Below, piece by piece: positions 44,870 to 53,074 of a stretch of 64,000 nucleotides of DNA. Within the stretch, counting starts at the first letter, position 1, and each line of letters begins with the position of its first letter. The DNA lies in the NCBI RefSeq assembly GCF_027270735.1, contig NZ_JAPWIJ010000002.1:496001-560000 (forward strand), written 5' to 3'. Below the pieces are notes generated by a model that was not told where the DNA came from, made no database searches, and worked only from the letters and a program-made list of their open reading frames with translations. Both the position numbers and the translations under genes were made by a program. The stretch is from Rhodococcus ruber (GTDB lineage: Bacteria > Actinomycetota > Actinomycetes > Mycobacteriales > Mycobacteriaceae).

Positions 44870-46039
44870 TCACGGCCGACTCCGCGGATGCGAGGCCGCG
44901 ACGATCGATCCCCCGAGCACCAGGGCATTGCCGAGCAGAATGCCCGTCACCCCGAACGGCCCGGCGATGGCACCGACCGTCAAGGGGATGAGAATCTGCG
45001 CAGATCTGTTGGCCGACATCCGCAACCCCAACGCCTCCCCCTGCGTGGATTTAGGCACGATCGACACCACCCACGACATGGTCAGTGGCTGAGGAATCCC
45101 GAGCGCGATGCCGAGTGCGATCATCACGCCGATGGCTCCGACGGCCTGTACGAACGGCAGCACGGCAAGAGCGATCGCGCCCGCCGCCAGCGAAACATTG
45201 AGCAGCACAGTGCGACCGAACTTGGCGTCGAGTCTGCCGAGCCCCACTCGGCTGACCACCGACACCCCGGCTCGCAACGCCAGCAGCCACCCCACCGTCG
45301 TCACCGACACTCCACGCTCGACGGCCCACGCCGGCACGAAGGCATAGAGCAGATCGACCGTCACCAGCACCGCGCCGCTGACCGCCAACGACTGCCACAT
45401 GCCGGGCAGCTTCAGCAATCTCAGCCCCGATGCTTCACCCTCGGCAGGCTTCTCCGCGCGAATATGCTTGCGGCCGAGCATCAAGAACAGTGCGGTGGGA
45501 AGTGCTACCGCGGTGAACACACCGGCAGTGAGGATGCCTGCGGTCGTGTTCGGACTCTCCACGCTCGCGCCACCGAATCTCGACGCGACGGCCGTCACTG
45601 CGAGCGGCCCGACCAACTGCCCCATCGATGCCGCGGCAGTCAGTGCGCCGAAGGCACTTTCGTTCTTGCCGTCGACGTGGACGTGCGCGACGAATGCCTG
45701 CTGCCCGATCATGATGAGCAGATTGCCCAGACCGAACGCGGCCGTACACACGAGCAACGCCCACATTGCCGAAAACGCAACGAGTACACCGGTTGCGATC
45801 GAGCACAACACAATTCCCGATACGATCACCACCGGCCCGCCGAACCTGTCGGCGATGCGCCCGATCGGCAGGGCCGCCAGTACTGCCGGCGCAGCGAACA
45901 GTGCCGCAATCACTGCCAGTGTTCGAGTGTCGGCACCCTCGGCGATCGCCCGATAGCCGATCATCAACCGCACCCCGACCCACCCGGCCTGCGCAGTCGT
46001 CGCCTGAACGGTCAGAGCAATGGAGTCACGAGAAGCCAT
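44870..46039 (-). CDS. MFS transporter
   Basis: A 389-aa protein with about 12 membrane segments. ALPIGRIADRFGGPVVI is the MFS loop 2-3 signature and the second half repeats it weakly at VSRVGLGRLDAKFGRT. Its start overlaps the stop of the RpiR gene, so the two are co-transcribed. In context it may export or import the compound sensed by RpiR. Substrate unknown. Confidence 0.85.
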   Translation of the reverse strand: MASRDSIALTVQATTAQAGWVGVRLMIGYRAIAEGADTRTLAVIAALFAAPAVLAALPIGRIADRFGGPVVIVSGIVLCSIATGVLVAFSAMWALLVCTAAFGLGNLLIMIGQQAFVAHVHVDGKNESAFGALTAAASMGQLVGPLAVTAVASRFGGASVESPNTTAGILTAGVFTAVALPTALFLMLGRKHIRAEKPAEGEASGLRLLKLPGMWQSLAVSGAVLVTVDLLYAFVPAWAVERGVSVTTVGWLLALRAGVSVVSRVGLGRLDAKFGRTVLLNVSLAAGAIALAVLPFVQAVGAIGVMIALGIALGIPQPLTMSWVVSIVPKSTQGEALGLRMSANRSAQILIPLTVGAIAGPFGVTGILLGNALVLGGSIVAASHPRSRP

Positions 46040-46878
46040 CAGCGCAAGGGAATTTCGTCGGTTCCTCCGACCAACCTCGACACGTCGTTGATGTCGTCGC
46101 GCACCGCCCCGTATCGATCGGGATCGAGGTGGAAGATCGCCAACTGCAGTGCATACGCAATGGCGATGGGAATGATGAGAGTGTTGTACTCGGAATCGTC
46201 TCCCCGTTGCGCGACGAGCAGATGAGTCGGGGCGGGCCGGAAGTGATATCCCGGTGCATCGCTGATCAGAATCGACGTGCCGCCGCGTCGTTCCGCTTCA
46301 CGGACCAGAGCAGGCAGCTGAGACGGTGCCTCGCGCAGCGCGAACGCAATAAGGATGGAGTCCTCGGTGAAGCTGACGAACCGCTCGGCGAGGTCCTTAC
46401 CCCCGAGGCCGAGCTCGACGACGACAAGCCCGAGTCTGCGGAGTCGGCGGGCCAGCATGTCCAGTGCGGGCCGCTCGTCGGCCTTGGAGAACAGGTAGAC
46501 CACCCGCGCCCGATGAATGGAGGTCGCCACATCCACCAGCTGCTCCTGCGGGATGAAGCTGGACAAGCGCTCCAGTGCACGGGCCTCGTCGCGCGCGAAG
46601 ACAGCCAGTTCGTGGCCGGTATCGCTGCGCATCAGAGCCGATGCGGTCACGGGTTCGGGGTTGTCGCGTTCGAGATCGGCGCGCAAGTCCGGAAATCCGC
46701 TGTATCCGAGCTTCTGGGCCAGACGCACTACCGTCGACTCATGCGTTTGCGCGCGGGCCGCAACCGGAGCCGCGCGCAAACTCGACGGCTCGGGCTCACC
46801 GAGAAGTATCGCAATGACCCGCTTTTCGGACGCGCTCAGCGACTTTCCGCTGCTCGCCACCACTGTTCGGAAGCTCAT
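46039..46878 (-). CDS. RpiR/MurR-family regulator
   Basis: A protein of about 279 aa. The N-terminal helix-turn-helix (SASEKRVIAILLGEP, THESTVVRLAQKLGYSGFPD) is followed by a SIS sugar-phosphate-binding-like domain (ARVVYLFSKADERPALDML and ILISDAPGYHF). RpiR proteins usually respond to sugar phosphates or, in some clusters, carboxylic acids. It is divergent from the tripartite transporter, which it most likely regulates, with a dyad in the gap. ATG 46878 is the probable start; a GTG nine bases upstream is possible. Confidence 0.85.
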   Translation of the reverse strand: MSFRTVVASSGKSLSASEKRVIAILLGEPEPSSLRAAPVAARAQTHESTVVRLAQKLGYSGFPDLRADLERDNPEPVTASALMRSDTGHELAVFARDEARALERLSSFIPQEQLVDVATSIHRARVVYLFSKADERPALDMLARRLRRLGLVVVELGLGGKDLAERFVSFTEDSILIAFALREAPSQLPALVREAERRGGTSILISDAPGYHFRPAPTHLLVAQRGDDSEYNTLIIPIAIAYALQLAIFHLDPDRYGAVRDDINDVSRLVGGTDEIPLR

Positions 46879-46894
46879 ACCCTCCACTTTCCAC

Positions 46895-46910
46895 TGTGTC
46901 TGTTGACACA
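46895..46910. promoter_or_regulatory. RpiR operator candidate
   Basis: TGTGTC and GACACA form perfect 6-bp arms around TGTT in the divergent promoter between the RpiR gene and the tctB-like gene. Position and symmetry suit a repressor site. Confidence 0.5.
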
Positions 46911-46999
46911 CTCAACCACAATCCTGTAAACCTGTGCAAGATTGCAAGTGATCCACAGCACAGCAATCCGGCCGACCCTCTCAGGCCGCATCCGAACAT

Positions 47000-47590
47000 A
47001 TGTCAGAAAGGCGGCAGGCCGTGAAGGTACTGCTCGGCACACAACACACGATCGAATGGATCGTGCTCGGCGCGACCCTCGTCGTCGGCCTGGCGACGGT
47101 CACCATGGCAACCGGCTACGGCATCTCCGCCGACCCCGGCGTCGGTGCGGGTTTCCTGCCCCTGGTCGGCGGACTCGGCATGATCGCAGGCGGGGCGATG
47201 TGGGCGATCCAACTCGTTCGCGCAGACCGCACCTCCGCACCCGAGCCGGAACTCGAACCCGCCACCTCGGCAGCCGTCGCGTTCCTCTCCAGTGACAACG
47301 AGGAGGACTCCGACGAGGCCGAACTTCCCGACCGCGCCGGTTGGATCAGAATCGGAGTGGTCGTTACCTCGATCGCCGGAGCCGCACTGGTTCTCCCCAC
47401 ACTCGGCTACACCCTGTCGATGGCATTGATGCTCGCCGTCGTGCTGACCTTCGTCGGCAAGCGCACCCCGGTGGTCGCCGTCGGCGTCGCTGTGGCCACC
47501 ACCTTGGCCACCCGACTGGTGTTCGACGTCTGGCTCGGCACGGCCTTGCCGGCTTCCTCCATTCCGTTCCTCGCCGATTGGGGGTTGTGA
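47000..47590 (+). CDS. Tripartite tricarboxylate transporter small membrane subunit (TctB-type)
   Basis: A 196-aa protein with four to five membrane segments and an acidic central linker (SSDNEEDSDEAELPDRAG). The layout and the GISADPGVGAGFLPLVGG motif identify TctB, the small membrane subunit of tripartite tricarboxylate transporters. It begins the operon tctB-tctA-tctC-rraA-like; the tctA gene follows after three bases. Transport is secondary, driven by an ion gradient. Confidence 0.85.
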   Translation: MSERRQAVKVLLGTQHTIEWIVLGATLVVGLATVTMATGYGISADPGVGAGFLPLVGGLGMIAGGAMWAIQLVRADRTSAPEPELEPATSAAVAFLSSDNEEDSDEAELPDRAGWIRIGVVVTSIAGAALVLPTLGYTLSMALMLAVVLTFVGKRTPVVAVGVAVATTLATRLVFDVWLGTALPASSIPFLADWGL

Positions 47591-47593
47591 GTC

Positions 47594-49117
47594 ATGGGAT
47601 TTCCCGATCTGATGGCAGGCTTCGTCAACGTCCTCACTCCTACGCATCTGCTGTTCGCACTCCTCGGCTGCGTACTGGGCATGCTCGTCGGTGTGTTGCC
47701 CGGCTTCGGCCCCGCCGCTGCGGTGTCGCTGCTGATCCCGATCACGTTCGGACTCGACGCCACCACAGCGCTGATCATGCTCGCCGCCATCCTGTACGGC
47801 GCCGCATTCGGCGGCACCGTCACCGCTGTGCTGCTACGCATTCCGGGTGAGGCATCGTCCATCGCCACCACACTCGACGGTTACGAGATGGCCAAGAGCG
47901 GACGCGGCGGACCCGCTCTCGTCGTCGCTGCACTCGCGTCGTTCGTCGGCGGACTGGTCGGCGTCGTCGGCTTCGTCGTCGTCGCCCCGTTCAGCCGATT
48001 CGCACTCGAATTCGGTGCTCCCGAACTGTTTCTCGTCGCGCTGCTCGGCATGGCCCTGATCACCAGCTTCTCGGGCAACAACCCCGCCAAGGCGCTCATC
48101 AGCGTCGGCCTCGGACTCGCCATCGCGTCGGTGGGCATCGACTCCGGCCAAGGCATCCAGCGATTCACGTTCGGCATGCCGGAGCTGTTCGACGGCGTCG
48201 CACTCGTGGCCGTCGTGATGGGTTGCTTCGGCCTCACCGAAATCCTCATCCAAGCCCGCTCGGCGGGTGGTGCCGGTCGCCGACCGCTGGCCGTCGGCAA
48301 GCTGCTGCCCACCAAGACGGACATCACCAGGTCTGCGGGCCCGACGATGCGCGGATCGGTCATCGGCTTCTTCATGGGTCTGCTCCCCGGATCTCCGGGT
48401 GCTGCAACCTCATTGGCGTCCTACGCGATGGAGAAGAAGCTCACCAAGCGCCCCGGGCAATTCGGCAAGGGTGCCGTCGAGGGTGTCGCCGGACCGGAAT
48501 CGGCCAACAACGCACTCGCGCTGTCGTCGATGATTCCTCTGTTCACTCTCGGTATCCCCACTTCCGCCACGGTCGCCATCATGGCCAGCGCCTTCACCAT
48601 CAACGGCTTGATCCCCGGCCCACTGTTGTTCCGCGACAACCCCGAGGTCGCCTGGACCATCATCGCCAGCTTCCTCGTCGGCAACATCATTCTGCTGATC
48701 CTCAACGTGCCGCTGGTGCGCCTGTGGATCGCGGTACTGAAGATCCCGTTCCACTACCTGATGGCGATGATCCTGGCCTTCATGTTCCTCGGCGTCTACA
48801 GCATCAACGGCAGCGTCTTCGACATCTTCATCATGCTCGGCGCAGGCGTCATCGGATACCTGTTCCACCTCACCAAGATTCCACTCACGCCCCTGGTGCT
48901 CGCTCTGATCCTCGGGCCTCTGCTCGAGGAGAACTTCCAGCGGTCGCTCTCGCTCTCCCGCGGAGACTACGGAGTCTTCGTCGAAGGACCCATCAACAAG
49001 GTTCTCCTACTCGTCTTCATCGCAGCCGTTCTGTTCGGAATGCTGCGCCCCGTCCTGGCTCGCATCCTCTCCCGTCGCGCCACCCGAACCCAGCTCATCA
49101 AGGAGTCCGTCTCATGA
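47594..49117 (+). CDS. Tripartite tricarboxylate transporter large permease (TctA-type)
   Basis: A 507-aa permease with about 12 membrane segments. The repeated motifs GVLPGFGPAAAVSLLIPITF and GLLPGSPGAATSLASYAMEK are the paired P-loop-like substrate motifs of TctA, and AAFGGTVTAVLLRIPGEASS is another. It starts three bases after tctB and overlaps the tctC start by ATGA. It carries a carboxylate delivered by the extracytoplasmic binding protein encoded next. Confidence 0.93.
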   Translation: MGFPDLMAGFVNVLTPTHLLFALLGCVLGMLVGVLPGFGPAAAVSLLIPITFGLDATTALIMLAAILYGAAFGGTVTAVLLRIPGEASSIATTLDGYEMAKSGRGGPALVVAALASFVGGLVGVVGFVVVAPFSRFALEFGAPELFLVALLGMALITSFSGNNPAKALISVGLGLAIASVGIDSGQGIQRFTFGMPELFDGVALVAVVMGCFGLTEILIQARSAGGAGRRPLAVGKLLPTKTDITRSAGPTMRGSVIGFFMGLLPGSPGAATSLASYAMEKKLTKRPGQFGKGAVEGVAGPESANNALALSSMIPLFTLGIPTSATVAIMASAFTINGLIPGPLLFRDNPEVAWTIIASFLVGNIILLILNVPLVRLWIAVLKIPFHYLMAMILAFMFLGVYSINGSVFDIFIMLGAGVIGYLFHLTKIPLTPLVLALILGPLLEENFQRSLSLSRGDYGVFVEGPINKVLLLVFIAAVLFGMLRPVLARILSRRATRTQLIKESVS

Positions 49118-50106
49118 GAACACTGCCCACCCTGGTCGCGGCCATATCCGCCGCCGCGCTGATCGCCGGATGCAGCTCTAGCACAACCGATTCCGGCGCA
49201 CCTTTTCCACGCAGCGGTGCCACCGTCGAATGGGTCGTCCCGTCCGCCGCCGGTGCTGGTAACGACATCCTGGCCCGCATCATGGCACCGGCCATGGAAG
49301 CCGAACTGGGCGTGCCGGTCAAGGTCGTCAACAAGGAGGGCGGCAGCCAGGTCGTCGGCCTGAACTACCTGGCCAATGCGAAACCGGACGGCGAGACCAT
49401 CGGGTTCACCAACATCCCGTCGATCCTCGGGCGATACCTGGACCCGAGCAAGAAGGCCGGCTTCGATCGTGAAAGCTTCTCGCCCATCGGCTCGTTCGCA
49501 TCCAACGACATCGTCATCGGAGTCAACAAGTCCAGCCCCTACAAGAACATCGGCGAACTGTTCGATGCGGTGAAGGCCAACCCCGGCACCATCACCGTCG
49601 GCACCGACTCCCGCGCGGGCGACGACCACGTCAACCTGCGCACCCTCGAAGACACTCTGGGCCTCGACTTCAACATCGTCCACTACAACAGTGGAGCCGA
49701 CAAGATTTCGGCACTGGTCTCCGGCGAAACCGACTTCGCCCTCGGCGGAGTGTCCAGCTTCTACGGCCAGTTCGCTTCGGGTGAGGTGAACATCCTCTCG
49801 GTACTCACCGAGGAGCAGAACAAACTCATCCCCGACGTGCCCACGCTGGCGAGCGAGGGATACGACGCCCCGTTCATGACCAACAACTTCGCCATCAGCG
49901 CCCCCGCAGGCACCCCGGACGCGACGATGACCACGCTGCAGAATGCCCTCGAGACCGCGCTGGCAGACCCGACAGTTGCCGAGAAGCTCACCGGCGCAGC
50001 GACACAACCCGATTGGGTCTCCGGGGCCGACGTCGCGACCCTGTGGGAACAGCGCGAAACCGAGATCGAACCGATCATCGCCGAACTGCTCGCCGACCAG
50101 CAATAG
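49114..50106 (+). CDS. Tripartite tricarboxylate transporter binding lipoprotein (TctC/Bug-type)
   Basis: A 330-aa extracytoplasmic binding protein with lipobox LIAGC. Typical Bug-family segments are VEWVVPSAAGAGNDILARIM, VKVVNKEGGSQVVGLNYLAN and VPTLASEGYDAPF. The two loops between the lobes bind carboxylates through water molecules, so a di- or tricarboxylate is the likely ligand. The start overlaps tctA. It precedes an RraA-type aldolase gene, which suggests a keto-acid substrate or product. Confidence 0.92.
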   Translation: MRTLPTLVAAISAAALIAGCSSSTTDSGAPFPRSGATVEWVVPSAAGAGNDILARIMAPAMEAELGVPVKVVNKEGGSQVVGLNYLANAKPDGETIGFTNIPSILGRYLDPSKKAGFDRESFSPIGSFASNDIVIGVNKSSPYKNIGELFDAVKANPGTITVGTDSRAGDDHVNLRTLEDTLGLDFNIVHYNSGADKISALVSGETDFALGGVSSFYGQFASGEVNILSVLTEEQNKLIPDVPTLASEGYDAPFMTNNFAISAPAGTPDATMTTLQNALETALADPTVAEKLTGAATQPDWVSGADVATLWEQRETEIEPIIAELLADQQ

Positions 50107-50128
50107 TCTCCCGAAAGGCATTGATCTC

Positions 50129-50740
50129 ATGAGTACCGAAACCTATTCCGCCACTGCCGTATCCGACGACATGATCGCCCGCTTCTCCCGGGTGCCCGCA
50201 GCCAACGTTGGCGATGCCCAGGAACGTTTCGGCATCATCGCCGGGCTCCGTCCGATTTGGGCCGGGGCAGCAGTCACCGGCCGGGCTTACACCGTGTGGA
50301 CCCGATCAGGCGACAACCTCTACATCCACAAGGCTCTCGACGACGCCCGCCCCGGTGACGTCATTGTCGTCAACGGCTCGGGCGACGACACCCGCGCGCT
50401 TATCGGCGATCTCATCGGGATCCGCGCCAAATCACTGGGTATTGCCGGCTTCGTCATCGACGGTGCCGTGCGCGACGCCGACGCATTGGCCGAGCTGGGC
50501 CTACCGGTCTTCGCCCGAAGTGTCACACCGGCAGGACCGTACAAGAACGGGCCGGGACGGCTGAACGAGCCGGTGGCGCTCGGAGGAGTCGTCGTCTCAC
50601 CCGGTGACATCATCGTCGCCGATGCCGACGGAGTGGTCGTCGTCAAGAGCGCCGATGTGGACGACGTCATCGTCGCGGCCGAGGAAGTGGTGGCACGTGA
50701 GGCCTCGAAGCGGGAGAGCTTCTCCGCCCGCAGCCACTGA
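50129..50740 (+). CDS. RraA-family 4-hydroxy-4-methyl-2-oxoglutarate aldolase-like
   Basis: A 203-aa member of the RraA/HMG-aldolase family. It has the core NVGDAQERFG, RPGDVIVVNGSGDDTRAL and the active-site VIDGAVRDADAL with the conserved Arg-Asp. These metal-dependent enzymes cleave 4-hydroxy-4-methyl-2-oxoglutarate or 4-carboxy-4-hydroxy-2-oxoadipate and decarboxylate oxaloacetate. It ends the tripartite transporter operon, 22 bases after the binding protein. That suggests the imported carboxylate is cleaved to pyruvate. The older name, RNase E regulator, is unlikely here. Confidence 0.85.
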   Translation: MSTETYSATAVSDDMIARFSRVPAANVGDAQERFGIIAGLRPIWAGAAVTGRAYTVWTRSGDNLYIHKALDDARPGDVIVVNGSGDDTRALIGDLIGIRAKSLGIAGFVIDGAVRDADALAELGLPVFARSVTPAGPYKNGPGRLNEPVALGGVVVSPGDIIVADADGVVVVKSADVDDVIVAAEEVVAREASKRESFSARSH

Positions 50741-50748
50741 ACACAGCC

Positions 50749-51504
50749 TCAGACAAGCAGATCCACCGCTGCAGGGCGGCCGATTCGGTAGCCCTGCAGC
50801 AGGTCGGCCCCGATCAGAGTGGCCGCCTCGAGGTCGTCATCGGTCTCGATGCCCTCGAACACGCACCTCGCGTCGGTTCTTCGCGCGAACTCGAGTACAA
50901 GTTCGGCCAAGGCCGACTTCGCTCGGTTGTCCCTCATGGCATGAACGACGAACGCGTCGAGTTTGATGATCTGCGGCTCGAGCACAACGAGATGCCGCAT
51001 ACCGGCGTAGCCGGACCCCACATCGTCGACCGCTACGGCCACCCCACCGCGCCGCAGTTCCGCCAGAACAGCCACCACCGCGGCCTCGTTCTCGAGGGCT
51101 GCGTGCTCGGTTATCTCGACAACCAGCGACCGACGTCGGCCGTGATCGAGCAGCACACCCACCAAAGCAGAATCCACCAGTAACGTTGCAGCACTGAGGT
51201 TCACCGCAACGAAGCAACCGCCCGGCAGACGAGCCGATACTGCCAGCGCCTTCACAGCCGCCGACCTGTCCAGAGCAGGCCCGAGGCCGCACTGCGCTGC
51301 ATCGGCGAACCACGCTTCGGTGTCACCGCCGCCGGCCGGAAAGCGCGACAGCGCCTCGTATCCCTCGATCGCACCATCGTGTCCACGGACGATCGGCTGG
51401 AAAACGATGTCCGGACCACCGCCGGCGACTACAGCCTCCACCCGCCGCCTCGCCCGCAGCAGCGTCGAGCGCAGCGGAGTCGAGGCGGCCCTAGTAGACG
51501 GCAC
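50749..51504 (-). CDS. EAL-domain protein (cyclic-di-GMP phosphodiesterase-like)
   Basis: A protein of about 251 aa consisting almost only of an EAL domain. Signature residues are present: EGYEALSR (EAL), the NLSAATL metal asparagine, VEITEHAAL (E), DDVGSGYAG (DD), IIKLDAF (K) and FEGIETDDD, ending in LLQGYRIGRP. All catalytic positions look kept, so hydrolysis of c-di-GMP is plausible. There is no GGDEF domain or sensor domain. GTG 51504 overlaps the preceding small gene by 14 bases. Confidence 0.8.
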   Translation of the reverse strand: MPSTRAASTPLRSTLLRARRRVEAVVAGGGPDIVFQPIVRGHDGAIEGYEALSRFPAGGGDTEAWFADAAQCGLGPALDRSAAVKALAVSARLPGGCFVAVNLSAATLLVDSALVGVLLDHGRRRSLVVEITEHAALENEAAVVAVLAELRRGGVAVAVDDVGSGYAGMRHLVVLEPQIIKLDAFVVHAMRDNRAKSALAELVLEFARRTDARCVFEGIETDDDLEAATLIGADLLQGYRIGRPAAVDLLV

Positions 51505-51775
51505 GGTTCCACACCCGAACCACCCGGTGAAGCCGGATGGGAGCCGCGACCGGGTGCATCGAGGCGAGGACTGCATCAGGATCCGGATCATCGAAACTAC
51601 TGAGCAGCGCGCGATTTCGTGAATCGTTACCAGACCAGAAGACTCCGAACGCCTCGGCTATCGCGACGTAGTCTGCGGCGCGTTGCGGGGCGGTCATTGC
51701 CACCGGGCAGCGGTGTCGGAGTACGAACCTCCGCACCAACCGCCAGCGCCTGCGATCACTCAGTCGACGGAGCAT
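51491..51775 (-). CDS. Small hypothetical protein upstream of the EAL gene
   Basis: A 94-aa protein at most, with a basic N-terminus (MLRRLSDRRRWRLVRRF) and a core YVAIAEAFGVFWSGNDSRNR followed by VLASMHPVAAPIRLHRVVRV. A later start at 51697 would leave 68 aa beginning MTAPQRAADY. It overlaps both the lipase end and the EAL start, so it is likely translationally coupled. No family recognised; it may be a partner of the EAL protein. Confidence 0.5.
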   Translation of the reverse strand: MLRRLSDRRRWRLVRRFVLRHRCPVAMTAPQRAADYVAIAEAFGVFWSGNDSRNRALLSSFDDPDPDAVLASMHPVAAPIRLHRVVRVWNRAVY

Positions 51776-53052
51776 GGTGCCATCGGAGCGTCTGCGAACC
51801 GGTCCATCAGAAACGACGCAGCTTCGCCGCCGTAGCCATCGATCAACTGCGGTCCGAAGTGGTTGGGCAACACAGCACCCGGCAGGATCGGCGGCAACGA
51901 ATTCGTTCGGAACTCGACCGATGCACCTCGCCCACACCAATCCTGGGCCAACTGCCGGGCCTGACCGTAGGGAACCGTGTCGTCGTCGAGTCCGCTGGTG
52001 ATCATCACCGGTGCGTTCGGGGTACTGCGACCGATCCGCTGAGCCTCCAGAATGGCCCCCGCCTGCGGAATGGTGCGCAGATTCTCGAGCATCGACTTAC
52101 CGTCCACGGTCAACGAATCGGTGCGCAGGAAGGGGTACCTCAGGATCGTATCGCCGATGCACTGTGTCGACAGATCGTGCAGCACCGCTTTGCCGTGGTC
52201 GGTGAGTCGTTCGTCGATGAGTGGCAGCAAGCTCGGATCGCGCTCGACGAAGCCGTTGAGGGCGTAGCCGATCACCCCTCCGATGAGCGTCCCGTCGACG
52301 GTTTTCAGTACCTCGAGCAGATCCGCAGTGGGCGCTCCGGCCCAGGTGCCCTTGATGTTCAGACCCGGCGCGTATTCCGCAGCGAGTTCGGCCGCCGCGG
52401 CCGCCGCTCCACCGCCCTGTGAATAACCCCAGATACTGACCGGCGCGTCGGCGTCACCGGTGAGCTCGTTCGCGGCGCGGGCACCGTCGAGAACCGCATG
52501 AGCCTGCTCGATTCGATTGACGTAGGTGTGCACGCCAGGCGTTCCCAACCCGATGTAGTCGGTGACGAAGACGTTCGCACCCATCGAACCCCACAGCGTC
52601 GACGACAGCAGCTCTTGGTTGAACGAGATCGACAGTGGTTGCGCCACAGCGTTGATCGACGTCGGGAACGCGCGCGAGGGCGCGCACTGATCGGCCTGTC
52701 CCACCGTTCCCGGTGCGACGACCACGGTGGGGCGAGGGCCGGCTCCACGCCACGGCACCTCGGTCTCGATGAACGTGCCCGACACTCCCACCGGCGTATC
52801 GTCCTGCGTCCGTGACGTGTACAGCACCCGCTGCGCCTGGACGGGGTAGTCCCCGTCAGCGCCGGGTAGCGCAGCGAACAGCGACATCGGCTGCGTTCGC
52901 AGCACAGCGCCTGGTTCGTCGACGACATGGGCCGGAGGGACGTAGAAGTCGTCCACGGAATCGGCGTGTGCGGCCGAGGCTCCGAGCACGGTCGCCGAGC
53001 ACGCGAGCACGGCGGTGACGGCGACGCCGATCATGGTGCGGTACAGATGCAT
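51760..53052 (-). CDS. Secreted LIP-family lipase
   Basis: A 430-aa alpha/beta-hydrolase with a signal peptide cleaved near SAAHA-D. The nucleophile elbow is GYSQGG; the acid is probably in SGLDDDTVPY and the histidine in LPNHFGP. DYIGLGTPGVHTYVN and APGTVGQADQCAPS are LIP features. ATG 53052 follows AGAAAG; the frame upstream to 53121 belongs to the intergenic gap. It lies 22 bases after the cholesterol-oxidase-like gene, so the two are probably one operon acting on extracellular lipids or sterol esters. Confidence 0.87.
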   Translation of the reverse strand: MHLYRTMIGVAVTAVLACSATVLGASAAHADSVDDFYVPPAHVVDEPGAVLRTQPMSLFAALPGADGDYPVQAQRVLYTSRTQDDTPVGVSGTFIETEVPWRGAGPRPTVVVAPGTVGQADQCAPSRAFPTSINAVAQPLSISFNQELLSSTLWGSMGANVFVTDYIGLGTPGVHTYVNRIEQAHAVLDGARAANELTGDADAPVSIWGYSQGGGAAAAAAELAAEYAPGLNIKGTWAGAPTADLLEVLKTVDGTLIGGVIGYALNGFVERDPSLLPLIDERLTDHGKAVLHDLSTQCIGDTILRYPFLRTDSLTVDGKSMLENLRTIPQAGAILEAQRIGRSTPNAPVMITSGLDDDTVPYGQARQLAQDWCGRGASVEFRTNSLPPILPGAVLPNHFGPQLIDGYGGEAASFLMDRFADAPMAPCSVD

Positions 53053-53074
53053 CGGTTTCTTTCTGCGGAGGGGG

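Noticed and set aside
44852..44879. TCGGCCG/CGGCCGA stem after the DUF4234 gene
   Set aside because: It overlaps the MFS stop region, has no T-run and could occur by chance in GC-rich DNA.
48223..49113. Plus-strand frame extending the TctC gene upstream
   Set aside because: The extension overlaps the TctA gene out of frame. The lipobox signal and ATGA overlap place the true start at 49114.
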